A stretch of DNA of 64,000 bases from Anastatus disparis (taxonomy: Eukaryota > Arthropoda > Insecta > Hymenoptera > Eupelmidae): NCBI GenBank assembly GCA_017163975.1, contig JAFFSR010000016.1:124001-188000 (forward strand). The letters are read 5' to 3'. A model generated the notes under the pieces. That model saw only the letters and a list, made by a program, of their open reading frames with translations, had not been told where the DNA came from and did not search any database. The translations under genes and the position numbers were made by a program. How positions within the stretch are numbered: position 1 is the first letter of the stretch; every line of letters begins with the position of its first letter. Of the stretch, positions 12,680 through 24,379 are shown one piece after another.

Positions 12680-13328
12680 CAGGGGAAATTGCAGAAGAGT
12701 TTAAAGATAGGATAGAACCTGCTCAGACCAGAATCTATGGTGCTATAGAGGATTATTGAGAGTGCATGAAGAAGATGGAAATGAAGAAGTGCAGTTATTT
12801 GGAGAATGTGCAGAAATTAGAGAAATTTATAATACCCAGAGAAAGAAGATTAATGAACTAGTATTACAAGATGCTCATCATGCACCTTCTATGGGAGATT
12901 TAGGGGTGGGGAAGTCTTACGATAAAATCGTAAGTATTATTGGCCAGGTGGAAATGAAAGCGACCAAACCGATAGGAAAAATAGATCCAGAAAGATGAAA
13001 AGATAGAATGAAGAGGCTAGATGCATCAAGAGATTTAGTGGCCAAATTTATAGATCATACTCAAGAGAAAGAAGAAAATGGATATAATAAAGGAAAACGC
13101 GACGTTAGATTTTTCGTGGGAGATTTAGTGACGCGACGCGCTTACGTGTTATCAAATGCAGTACAACGCTTTTCCGTGAAACTAGCACCTAAATACGAAG
13201 GACCATATAAAATCTTAGAGGTAAAATCACCTACGGTTTATACAGTAGAGACGGTAACGAATAAGCAAATAGCGAAGGCACACGTACACGATCCAAAACG
13301 ATACATACCACCGCGAAACCCCAAATAA
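12680..13328 (+). pseudogene. pol: Residual pol: integrase N-terminal and C-terminal fragments
   Basis: Two frames remain after the MITE. The first (12756-12998) holds H-H-A-P-S-M-G-D-L-G-V-G-K-S, resembling the zinc-binding H2C2 end of gypsy integrases. The second (13008-13328) matches the integrase C-terminal tail, with V-G-D-L-V-T-R-R followed by K-L-A-P-K-Y-E-G-P-Y-K-I and a chromodomain-less end. A stop separates them (about 12996). Reverse transcriptase, RNase H and the integrase DDE core are all absent; a typical gypsy pol would need roughly 3 kb more. The element is therefore internally deleted and non-autonomous. Confidence 0.75.
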
Positions 13329-13616
13329 TGTAAAATTTAAAACGAGTTAAAATTTTAACAAACAAGCGACCACCAGGCACCACAGTAGAATTAAATTTAT
13401 AAATATAAAATGTATTAAAATTGGAAGTTCTTTTTAGTGTGATAAAATGGGTGATAGGATAAAACTGTAAAATTTTTTTTTTTTTAGCGTAGATAAGGCG
13501 ATCTAGGATAGATTAGCAAGCAAACTATATTTAAGTTAAAATTAAAAATAGCGATATAATTAACAACAAATTCAGTGATAGAAGCGAGCTAAACGGTCCA
13601 CTGCGTGTCCCGCTTA

Positions 13617-13630
13617 AGGAAGGGGGAATT
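13617..13630 (+). promoter_or_regulatory. Polypurine tract
   Basis: AGGAAGGGGGAATT directly precedes the right LTR start at 13631. A purine-rich tract here primes plus-strand DNA synthesis in LTR retrotransposons. Confidence 0.75.
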
Positions 13631-15978
13631 TGTGATGTATAAAATACATCACAAGGAGTAAAGTATTTAATAGGTTAGTTATTAAGTATAAAAAGCGAAA
13701 TGATAAAAAGCGAGCGTACTTATTTTTTAATTCATAAATCTTATATTTAAGTTTTTTTTTATAACGTTTTTTTAAAATGATTTTTCTCAAGTGTAATAGA
13801 TTGACAGATGTAAAGGAGAGTCGAGAAAACTATAGAGGAAAACTAAAAATAAAAATAAAGTAATTAAGAGTTATTTAAATAGAAAGAAATATTCATCGTG
13901 ACTAAGAGTAACAGCAATCGTAAAGACAGAAGCACAGCAAGAAGGATCAGCTGTAATAATTTACATAAGTGAGAAAGAGAAAGAGGATTATGATCATGCG
14001 TGCGGCAAAGGCGAGGGGCTTCTGGAACACGACGCGTATATATATATATATATATATACTCATGGCTAGATGTTTCTACACCGCACGATGTAGCTGTGCA
14101 TACACATGTGGAATCGACCAATGAGGAACAACTATGAGTAGAAATCTCCGATAATCGATGTTTCTACTGCGTGAAGCAATATAGCAACCTCGAGTATGAT
14201 ATAAAACATTAAGAGAGTAATAAAGATAGAAGATCCATGACCAAGAGTCGATTAAGTTATCGATAGCGACTCATGACTAAAGAAATCAAAACAGAGACTA
14301 AGACGCGGCGAAAAAGAAGGATAGAAAATAGAAAGTAGCTAAGTGCGACAAAGATAGATAACAAGACGTAAAAAAGTATAATTTTCTTCTTTTTCAGACA
14401 GATCACTCTTGATTTAGCAGCCTTCGAGTGCACTCAAAAATAAGCGAATTCTATCTTTAATTGAATTGAAGTTAATATTGGAGAAAAAATAAAAGAAAGA
14501 GAGATCTGAGTAGAGAAGCCGTGAAACTGTACCAACAGGGAAAGGAAGAGAGAAGTCGAACTACGGTGAATACTTCTAGAGGCGACGACTCGGCGACCGA
14601 TCCTCCACTGGCGCCACCATTGTTCTTCGACCATACTATTTTCTTCTTATCAACCAGCTCCACGTTCTTCTTCGTTTGCATTATTGAGAGGAATCTTCAG
14701 CAGAGCGACTGTAAGTGAAATCTCGCCAGCGGGTTAGCAAGTAAGAACTAGTAAAATTATCTTTTCTGTTGGGTTTTCCCGTCATTTCTTTCAATTCTCC
14801 TTAAGAGATATAATTTTGCGTTGTTATAAATATGATAATGTTTTTTTGATTGTGACCGCGAACAAATTAAAATTAACATCAGTGCGGGTTAGGAAAAATG
14901 TAAATAAAGATATAAAAACCGAAAATTAAGTGAAAATTACAAGAAAAGAGAAAGCCACGTGTAGAGGCGCTTTTATCCAGTGACGCAACGCCATCTTGTT
15001 CTCTAATTTAAACGCGAGAATCGTGAATAGTTGAATTGAATAAAAGATGCTCTTATAGTTCTATGTATATTATTCAATCACTAAAATTGTTATATATATC
15101 AACCTATATTATTGTGAGAAAGGAGATAGTTAAATAGTGAGAAAGAAGCGACGCGGCGTCTGTTGTTGCGGGAGTGCGAGCGAGATAGCTATACATAGTT
15201 ATTAATTAAAACCTAAAATTCTTATTTATTTGATATGGAGTAGTGCGAGCGATATTAATATTAGTTCCTTAAAATTTGATTGAATTATAAATTGTAAGTG
15301 TTGGGTTGTGTGACCGTGCGGTAAGGAAATCGGGCGACGCGTAATGTAATTTATAAATAATTATTTTTTCTACGGTATTAACCTAAAGGTGATTAAAACA
15401 AGTGCACGTGTAACAGAATTATAAATTCTTGGTCTTCCGCACACACGCACAGCCTAAGTAAAGCGGCATTTCTTCCCTTGTTTTTTTTTTGTAATGTATA
15501 ATGAAGTTTCTTTTAAACTAATAATATAAGAAGTTTAAAATCCAAGTTTAAGTAGAGAATCAACTGCTTATTTTCCCTTTCCTCTTTTCAGGACAAAAAT
15601 TTAGTTGAAAAAAATTAATCATATTACTCATTTTTCCTAAAGAATTAGAGTTATTTAATATCAATAGTTTTTTTCTCTATTATATAAATTTAAAATTTAA
15701 TTGCTTTTATATGTTAAAACGTTGCCCCTTTTAACTTCTTAGTTTTCTTACTAAATCATAAATTATATTGAAATTCTTTTGGACCACTCTGATCGTCAGA
15801 ACCAGCCTGCAACCCAAAGCAGGTCAGTAACTATTGACCCCCTCTGCAGTTGCTCTACCCAGCTAGCTGAGCAGGGTTCACTGGCGCTCAATTAAAAATA
15901 ATTATAAATTTTGTGAACCCAGGTAAGTTCGAGGCTTCGGGAATTCACTCGGAGGTCCGGGGAATTTGCCACTTAACA
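13631..15978 (+). repeat. Right LTR of the gypsy-type element (2348 bp)
   Basis: It starts TGTGATGTAT right after the polypurine tract and ends ...ACTTAACA, giving TG...CA termini. The first 23 bp form a hairpin (TGTGATGTAT/AAA/ATACATCACA). From 14038 on it matches the left LTR throughout, including the (TA)n run. Several indels separate the two copies, so the insertion is not recent. The LTR is unusually long for the group. Confidence 0.85.
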
Positions 15979-16115
15979 AACTGGCGCCCAACGTGGGGCA
16001 ATTAAATACGAAATCACGTGGTTCGACGCGACGCGATTTTGAGGTTAGATTCGAAAAATATTCAAATTTTGTGATTTTTGCGTAAAGAAAACCAACAGAA
16101 GACCTGTGCTCAGTG
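15979..16115 (+). repeat. Second copy of PBS and leader behind the right LTR
   Basis: After the right LTR comes another PBS (15982-15999) and leader sequence equivalent to 5794-5937. This is unexpected for a single element, where host DNA should follow. It ends abruptly at an inverted LTR copy. It indicates a tandem or rearranged second element. Confidence 0.8.
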
Positions 16116-17338
16116 TGCCAGTTTGTTACGTGGCAAATTCCCCGGACCTCCAAGTGAATCTCCGAAGCCACGAACTTACCTGGGTTCACAAATTTATATG
16201 CAATTTTAATTGAGCGCCAGTGAACCCTGCTCAGCTAGCTGGGTAGAGCAACTGCAGAGGCTTATAATACTTACTGGCCTACCTCGGGTTGTAGGCTGGT
16301 TCTAACGATCAAAGTGGTCCAAAAAATCTCAATATAATTTATGATTTGAAAAAAAATTAAGTAGTTAAAAATAACAATATTTAACAAATAAGAAGCAAGG
16401 TAAATTTTAAATTCATAAAAAAAACTATCGATATTTAATGACTCTAACTATTCAAAAGAAATGAATGCTTTAATTAACTTTATTTACTATAATTTTTGTC
16501 CTGAAAAGAGGAAAGGAAGAAATAATTATTTGGCTCTCTATTTAACTTGAATTTCAAATTTCTTATATTATCAATTCAAAAAGGGGAATTTTTCTCACGA
16601 TATATAATGATGTATAAAAAAAACGCCGCTCAATTAGTTTCTCGCACTTGGGCCGTGCGCATGCGCAAAAGACAAAAAGAGCACTTTCTTTATTTACACG
16701 TATAATTAGTTAATCAGTAATTAGATTAAATAATAATTATTTGAGATTTTAATCATGAGACGCTCTATTTCCTTACTGCGCGGTCGCACAACCCGGCACT
16801 GATAACTCGCACTTAAAATAAATATTGAAAGGAATAATCTTAGTATCACTCGCGCTACTCTGTACAAAGAGAAAGAACTTTGAATTTAATTAATAGCTAA
16901 CGTATAGCTATCTCGCTCGCACAATCTCACAATGGCCGCCGCGTCGTATATTTATTTCATTTTAACTATTTTTCAGTAATATAAGGATTCACACTCAGAA
17001 TTTAACAAAAACAAATTTCTTTGACTTTAATAATTACTAGTTTCTCATTTAATTTATAACACAAAATGGCGTCGCGTTGCTAAGCATGAACGCCTTCACA
17101 CGTGGTTTTCTCTTTTCTTTTAACTTACACTTATTTTTATTTTTAATGTCTTTATTCGTATTTTCACTAAACCGCACTGATTCTACTTTTAAGCTACTCG
17201 CGATCGAAATCAAGAAACTTGATCATATTAGGTAATTACACAAAAATATATATCCCTTAAGGAGAATCGAGAAAGGTATCGAGGGAAACCAACAGAATAA
17301 AAAACTTACTATTTCTTACTTGCTAACCCACTCGTAGA
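16116..17338 (-). repeat. Inverted, truncated LTR copy
   Basis: From 16116 the sequence is the reverse complement of the LTR end (CCAGTTTGTTACGTGGCAAA...), continuing to the region equivalent to about 4570 of the left LTR. It stops at a short (TA)n at 17339. Together with the right LTR and a 137-bp leader spacer it forms a large head-to-head palindrome. Confidence 0.85.
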
Positions 17339-17349
17339 ATATATATATA

Positions 17350-18935
17350 TTTGGCCTTATCTTTTATTGAGCCCAATACATTCTTGGGCTCTATATTTTT
17401 TTGGGCCTTATATTTTTTGGGCCTTATATTTTCTTGAGCTTTATATTTTTTTTATTCCTACATTTTTTTGGTCAATGTTTTTTGGGCCTTATATTTTTTT
17501 AGGCCCTAATTTTTTTTGGGCCCAATATTTTTTCGGTCTCTATATTTTTCGGGCCTTATATTTTCTTGGTCCTTATGTTTTTTTGGGCCTTCTATTTTAT
17601 TAAGCCTTATACTTTCTGGGCCTTATATTTTTTCGGGCCTCATAATTTTTTGCACTTATTATTTTTTTTGGGCCCAATATTTTTTCGATCTTTATATTTT
17701 TTGGGCCTTTTATTTTATTGAGCCTAATACTTTTTTGGGCCCTATATTTTTTTGGGCTTCATAATTTCTTAGACTTAATATTTATTTAGGCTCAATATTT
17801 TTCCAGTCTCAATATGTTTTGGGCCTTATATTTTATTAAGTCTTATACTTTTTTGGGCCTTATATTGTATGGGCCTTATAATGTTTTGGACTCAATATTT
17901 TTTTGGGCCCAATATTTTCCTGGTCTCTTTATTTTTTAGGCCTTATATTTTCTTGGGCCTTAATTTTTTTTGGGGCTTTCATTTTATTGAGCCTAATACT
18001 TTCTTGAAACTTATATTTTTTGGGCCTTATAATTTTTTGGACTTAATATTTTTTTGGGCCCAATATTTTTTCGGTCTCTATATTTTTTGGGCCTCATATT
18101 TTCTTGGACCCTAATTTTTTATGGGCCCAATATTTTTGGTCTCTATATTTTTTGAGCCCTATATTTTCTTGGGCCTTATATTTTTTTGGGCCTTATATTT
18201 TCTTGGGCTTTATATTTTTTTTATTCCTACATTTTTTTGGTCAATATGTTTTTTGGGCCTTATATTTTGTTAGGCCCTAATTTTTTTTGGGCCTAATATT
18301 TTTTTGGTCTCTATATTTTTTGGGCCTTATACTTTCTTGGGCCTTATATTTTTTAGGCCTTATAATTTTTTTGACTCAATTTTTTTTTGGGCCCAAATTT
18401 TTTCGGTTTCAATATTTTTTGGGCCTTATATTTACTTGGGCCTTAATTTTCTTTCGGCCCAATATTTTTTCGGTCTCTATATTTTTTAGGCCTTATGTTT
18501 TTTTGGGCCTTAATTTTTTTTGGCATTATATTTTATTGTGCCTTATACTTTCTTGAGCCTTATATTGTTTTGGGCCTTATAATTTTTGCACTTTATTTTT
18601 TTGGGCTGAATATTTTTTCGGTTTTTATATTTTTGGGCCATATATTTCATAGAGCCTTATACTTTTTTTAGCCTTATATTTTTTTGGGCCTTATATTTTA
18701 TTAAGCCTTATACTTTCTTGTGGATTATATTTTTTTGGGCCTTATAATTTTTGGACTCAATATTTTTTTGGGCTTAATATTTTTTTTTGACTCAATATAT
18801 TTTGGGCCCAATATTCTTTTGGTCTTCATATTTTTTGGGCCTTTTTTTAGGCCTTATATTTTTCTGGGCCTCATATTTTGTTGAGCCTTATATTTTCTTG
18901 GGCCTTATAATTTTCTGGACTCAATATTTTTTTAT
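17350..18935. repeat. Satellite of ~17 bp monomers with higher-order periodicity
   Basis: Monomers of 16-18 bp such as GGGCCTTATATTTTATT, GAGCCTTATACTTTCTT, GGGCCTTATAATTTTTT, GGACTCAATATTTTTTT, GGGCCCAATATTTTTTC and GGTCTCTATATTTTTT follow one another in a recurring order. The marker GGGCCCAATATTTT recurs at 17518, 17670, 17788, 17905 and 18056, i.e. at about 117 or 151 bp. Frames in it (F-W-A-L-Y-F-L-G-P-Y repeats) are artefacts. Confidence 0.9.
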
Positions 18936-19670
18936 GTTATCTGTGATGATGTATATTTCTTTATATAAAATTTAGTGTTTACTTATCAATTAAAGAATCG
19001 TTATTATTATTAGAAATATTAATTCATTGTTCATATTTAAGTATTTATTAAAGTTAGTATTTAATAATTAAACTCTTAAATACATAATTATTAAATTTTT
19101 AAAAAAAATTAAGTTTTTTTTTAAACACATTGTTAATATAATGTGAGAATGCTTGAAAATCTCAAATTATAATATTGTAAAAGACATACTGCAATTTAGT
19201 AAACGAATACAAAAGAAATCATAAAATATTTACAGTTTGGGCTAAAGAAAGTTTTAAAATCAATCAAGCAATCGTCAAGTACTTCTGTATTCAATTCATT
19301 TTTTTTAATTATATAAAAGTCATCAAATGCTCAATTTATATTCTTTTTAATAGATGAATGTTTGGAAAAATTTTTTCAAACAATTTCTGAAAAAGTGATT
19401 ACTGAGATGAAGATAGCGTGATAATACACATCAAAATAAAAATATAAAGATATATCAGATAAACATTTTATTTCATTTATAAGTGAATATTAATACATGA
19501 ACATTAAGGAACTATAGTTGATATTATATCTATTTTTTACTGTATTCTTTATGAGATACATATTTAATTAAAAATTTCTAAAAACTTGGCAGAAGGGCCA
19601 TTAGCTTCTAACAACTTATATTTGAGAATTTTCTGCCATCAGCTTCAAAATTATTTATGTGTTTTTAAAA
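18936..19670. other. AT-rich gene-free DNA
   Basis: I see no gene, RNA or clear repeat between the satellite and the palindromic element that starts near 19671. Confidence 0.55.
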
Positions 19671-20172
19671 CTATGCATTCTTTATTTAATTGCGCTATCA
19701 TTTTATTTTTAAGAGCTTCACAAACATATTAAATTTTACTAAATATCTACAAAATAACTTGCAAGGCCCATAGATTAATATTTTTTTGGTGAAATGCTTA
19801 ATGTTAATGTGTACTGGTTTATAATTTAATTGCTAGCTAATTCACGTGTGTTAAATAACAGTTTAAAATATAAATTTAAATACATATACATTCAAAGATA
19901 AATAACAAAAATACATCCTATTACAATAAATAAAAATCTATTTTGTGCTCAAAAATTATTTTTTTTTATATGTGATGTTATGTAATGCAGAGAATTCAAT
20001 ATTCTTAGTTTTCTTTCACTTATTTTTACTATAAAAACTTTAAAATTATCAACTACACCATAAACTATTAATCTACGGGCCTGGCAAGTTATTTTGTAGA
20101 TATTTAGTGAAATTTAATATGTTTTAAAGCTCTTGAAAATAAAATGATAGCGCAATCAAATAGAGAATGCAT
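19671..20172. mobile_element. Palindromic MITE-like element
   Basis: Arms of about 100 bp (19671-19775 and 20073-20172) are inverted copies sharing TTGCGCTATCATTTTATTTT and AAATATCTACAAAATAACTTGC. The spacer is AT-rich and non-coding. Target duplications were not recognised. Confidence 0.65.
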
Positions 20173-20217
20173 AATTTGATATATATGATATATATTTAAT
20201 ATATATTTAATAACATC

Positions 20218-20515
20218 ATCCACGAGAAAACACATCTAGTATTATCATTGGAAATATATAAATTTTTGTCACTTCCTAAAGATGATGTCCAGGTGACCTA
20301 GACGACCTCCAGGTCGACGAAACCTCATTCTCGAGAAAGTGAATCTGGTATTATAATTTAAAATTTTTTGTCACTTCCTGGAGATGATGCCCAGGTGGCC
20401 AGGATGGCCTCCAGGATCACGAAACATAATCCACGAGGAAACACATCTAGTATTATCATTGGAAATATATAAATTTTTGTCACTTCCTATAGAGTCCAGG
20501 TGACCTAGACGCTAC
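20218..20515. repeat. ~105-bp tandem repeat, about 2.7 copies
   Basis: Units start with CCACGAGAAAACACATCTAG or variants at about 20220, 20331 and 20431. They share TTTTTGTCACTTCCT and CCAGGTGACCTAGACG blocks. Copies 1 and 3 are more alike than either is to copy 2. Non-coding. Confidence 0.75.
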
Positions 20516-20742
20516 CGCACCTCTTGATAAGAAATGATAATTATTTAAAAGTAATAATACTATGAAAAATTTAATAGTGTTAATGATATTAAATAGAACA
20601 TTAATTAACAACATGCTTCAAGAAAAAAATTCATTTTTGATTTATTCATAAAATTACAAGTTTTGCTCATTTTTCTCATATATAAGTTATTTATTTTTAT
20701 TGCTATTTATAAATTTTTGTTAAATAAATTTTTCAAATTTAA

Positions 20743-21123
20743 GAAGAGGTCACGTATCTCTGTCCTTTTCTAATCAAAGAAATGATTTTTTGACAAAAGC
20801 TAATAACTTTATCAAAAAATGAAGAGAAAGCCGCATCTTGTATCAAAAAAAGCAATATTTTCTTTGATAAGAAAAAGTTAATTTTATTGCTTCGTTTTCA
20901 AGAAAACCTTGGAAAACCAAATTGTCTACCCTAACCTCTATGATTTAAGTTTTTCAAGTTTTTCTTGAAAACGAAGCAATAAAATTATGTCTTTCTTATT
21001 GAAGAAAATATTGATTTTTTTATTACGAGATGCGGCTTTTTCTTCACTTTTTTCTAAAGTTATTAGTTTCTGTAAAAAACTCAATTCTTTGATTAGAAAC
21101 GAACAGAGATACGTGACCTCTTC
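20743..21123. mobile_element. 381-bp palindromic MITE flanked by TTAA (copy 1)
   Basis: Long inverted arms begin GAAGAGGTCACGTATCTCTG and end in the complement. TTAA lies on both sides (20739-20742, 21124-21127), as expected for piggyBac-type transposition; a TA duplication with one more base per end cannot be excluded. An element of identical length and similar sequence sits in the Polinton DNA polymerase gene at 37094-37474. Confidence 0.85.
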
Positions 21124-21127
21124 TTAA

Positions 21128-21785
21128 TATATTAACGTCTTAGTCAGAATAATTTAAACATGAAATAATTGTCCTGAGACAATTGAGTTCTACAGGGTAC
21201 TACTACTTATTTTCAATTAATTTTCTTGTAATTTCCATTAGATTTCGGTAGCAATTTTGTCGGCCGCATATTCTAGTGTACTCTACATTTTATTGAAAAC
21301 AGAAAAAATCCCAGATTGGACATATGGTAATTACAAAACCATACCACGTAACAATGACATGTTCCGATTGTCGGACTGAAAAAAATCTGCAGAAAATTTG
21401 TCGGACATTATGATCTTATGGTTTCATAATTAATTATCAAGCAATCCTATAAGAATTGACTATGTGGTCATCGCATAACATAACCCGGCCCTATCGACAT
21501 AATTCAAATGGTAGACTCATCTAACGCAGAATTATTTTTGTCGGCCATACATTATTTGATTTTTGTTATAAAAATATCTTTTAGTTCCTTGTAAAAAAAA
21601 GTATGTGATCATTGCATAACAATACATCGTCAAATTGACATGTTTAATAATTAATTATTAAAAAACGCAGCGGTTTCGAGAGTTTTTGTAGATGAAAAGT
21701 TTGGTAGACTCGACAAGATGAAGCTGCTTACAAAGTTCTAAGTATGTGATAATCATTTTTGAAAAAGGGTTCTGTACTGCGGACT
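21128..21785. other. Gene-free DNA
   Basis: No coding, RNA or organised repeat signal seen. A phrase around TTGTCGG recurs at about 21256, 21411 and 21539 but without a fixed period. Confidence 0.5.
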
Positions 21786-23295
21786 ATATAGTTGTAATCA
21801 ATGTCAACAAATCTAAAATTTAAATTTTGGTCCATAATTCAATTTATTTATATATATTAATAAAATTACGAATAAATGATTCTACACTACATCTACAAAA
21901 CAATCGTTATCTGAAGCATGCTATTATGCTGCCGTCCAAAGTGTAAAAGTGGTTAACTACATTAGAATCCCATTGGAGTTAAGGTTTTCTTACTTCGGAC
22001 GGCAGTATGGATTATGGTTTTAAACTATATTCGAGCGTAATTATACTTGGCGATTGAATAATAATAGAAACAAATTTTTTACGAAGATTTGGACGTTATT
22101 GATAAGTAATAGTTAAGATACTAGTCACTACAATTATGCATATCGCCTTTTACACTCGAGAAGTCCATTACTTTTCAGTGAGGTCAGGAGCGATGCCGTT
22201 GGTATACAAAGGTTTATTCAGAATTTGTGTATTCACAAATTGAGATACTTATTTCATATCGCAAACGAAATCATGTATACGAGGCTCGGGGTCAGTTCAC
22301 TGATTAATGACAGTTTTTCTAATCAATAGGTAGTGTCGTTCTATGACGCACGCTGCATCTGATTTAGATTTACGGCATAACACGTCTTACCAATTGTTAC
22401 ACAATTTGCATGTCACCGTGAAAACAGTTGCAGCTTTATTTATGTCTTCGAACATTATGACAAACTACCTTCAATGAACTGACAGTGACTTAGTACTAAA
22501 TATCTTTTGTTTATCATACTGATAAATGACTTTTACATATTATTTACAATAGCGTTTTACAGATTCAAATAATATAGGGTTTTCTTGACTCAAGAATTAT
22601 TGATTTTACTTTTATTTTAGAATATAATCGCCATCTTATTGCTTGTTTTCCTAATTTAGTCGTAAATCTACCGTAATCTGAAAAATTTTTAAATCGTGTT
22701 CGAATATAATTTCAAACTATGATAAATAATCATATTTATACAGACTATCACATAGTTTTCATAATAAGAATTATATTTGCATGCAATTTAAGTCCAAACA
22801 GTAAAAGTAAGATGATAAATTAATCTTATTATTATGCTATTTGTCAAGAGCAAGTCGGAGCAGATTCGATACCAACCGAGAATTGAACATCCGTTGTTTA
22901 ATTTTCTCCTACTAAACATAATAGAATGAATTAAAATTTTATATACATTTACGAAATTCATTTCTCTAATGCACTTACCAAAATAATTGAAGAAAATTTT
23001 GAAAATTAAAAAATTTTATACTACAACTGTTTATTAAACTGTAAGTACGGTTACTCACTTTTTGCTCAAAATATGATGAATATTATGAAAAAAACATCTA
23101 TTATACAATCATGTATGTATGAAAAATTGCGCTCGATAACAATTTTATTTGAAAACAGTATAATTATATTATTTATGATTAAATAACATTTTTACTCCTC
23201 GGTCGGTAACCACATTTGTTCCAGCTTACTCTTGAAGATAAGGTTTAGACCTTTTTTACGTATCAAAAGTAGCTAAATAAGTAATTTCGTTTATT
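21786..23295. repeat. Giant inverted repeat, left arm, outer part
   Basis: From TATAGTTGTAATCAATGTCA (21786) this segment is an inverted copy of the right arm ending at 53727. Shared blocks include ACCAACGGCATCGCTCCTGA, the TTGAGATACTTATTTCATAT block and GAACGACACTACCTATTG (given on either strand). Pairing continues to 23295, where the Polinton begins, and resumes at 41502. No gene is present in this arm. Confidence 0.85.
21929..22005. mobile_element. 77-bp mini-MITE present only in the left arm
   Basis: CTGCCGTCC at the left end and GGACGGCAG at the right end are inverted, and TATG flanks both sides (21925-21928, 22006-22009). The opposite arm (about 53580-53600) lacks it and shows the empty site. 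This fixes its boundaries and shows insertion after the inverted repeat formed. Confidence 0.85.
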
Positions 23296-23746
23296 AGGTA
23301 AACTAGAGGGGTTCTAGCCCAGGGGAATTCAAGCCCAGGGGGGGTTGTAGCCCAGGGGGATTTGAGCGCAATATTTTTTTTAACATTTTTTAATTTTTTA
23401 ACTATATATGTATTGTTATTTCGAACGCAGAATTTTTTGTAACTTTTTTAACTGTATATGTATAACAAGTATATATTTACATATACTTGCATATGCAACG
23501 ATGTACTTGCATATACAATGATGTACTTGCATATATATCGATATACTTTTATATATATCGATATGTTTTGATATATAACGATATACTTGCGTATATAACG
23601 ATATACTTTCATGTATATAACGATATACTTTGATATATAAGGATATACTTGCATATATATATAATGATATACTTTGATATATAACGATATACTTTCATAT
23701 ATATACCGATATAATTTTATATATATGAAGATATACTTTGATATAT
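23296..23746. repeat. Polinton left TIR with internal minisatellites
   Basis: It begins with three partial copies of an AGCCCAGGGG unit, then TTTTTTAACTATATATGT blocks, then a run of ~20-bp units of the GATATACTTTGATATATAAC type (about 23460-23746). The same order is found inverted at 41496 back to 41319 and 39995 back to 39899. The TIR resumes at 26221 after the LTR-type insert. The Y-I-x-I-Y-x-K-V-Y peptide frames here are repeat artefacts. Confidence 0.8.
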
Positions 23747-24326
23747 TGCGATGTGAGAATTTAGCTATACTTAAATGTTCAATAAACAAATTATTAATTA
23801 ATTTAATATAACGTTTCCCGTCCCCGCATGCAAAATTCGGTCTGTCGAAAAGAAAGAATCTTTAATTTATTAGAGAGCGCCAGACAGACCTCCAGCTGAC
23901 TCGTCGGCAGCATGAATCTCGGGCTGTCTTGGCTCGAGAAGTAGGCGACCCCTGGTGTCAAATTTATTAAGCTGAAAGTTGGAGAGGTGTACACACACGA
24001 CAAAAAAAATGAATCTTACTTATATAACACTCGAAGTTTTAAGTTTAGAATTTCACTTTTATTCAATAACACAAAAAAAAATTTTAATATTTCTATGAAC
24101 ACTTTGCTTATTAACTTAATCTATGAAATTAATTTTTATCGCGCACACTCATAACCCATTCACATCTCTTAACTTAAATCTGATAAATTTTAATTCTAAT
24201 TAATTAAATTGTCTGTTAATTTAATTATAATAATTAAATAAGAAAAGAATGAAATTTACGTTCTGGTCGGCGTAAGCGACTTCGCTCTTCTTTATTCAAC
24301 AAGATGGCTGCCAAGAGCCCGTACGC

Positions 24327-24379
<53 letters not shown>

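Noticed and set aside
17367..18975. Several open frames encoding F-W-A-L-Y-F-L-G-P-Y-I-F repeats, also at 57209-57826
   Set aside because: They are translations of the ~17-bp satellite; frame openness follows from the repeat unit, with no start context or conservation.
23448..23789. Tyr/Ile/Lys-rich frame of 113 codons, and its counterpart near 39782-40038
   Set aside because: Translation of the TIR minisatellite and (TA)n run.
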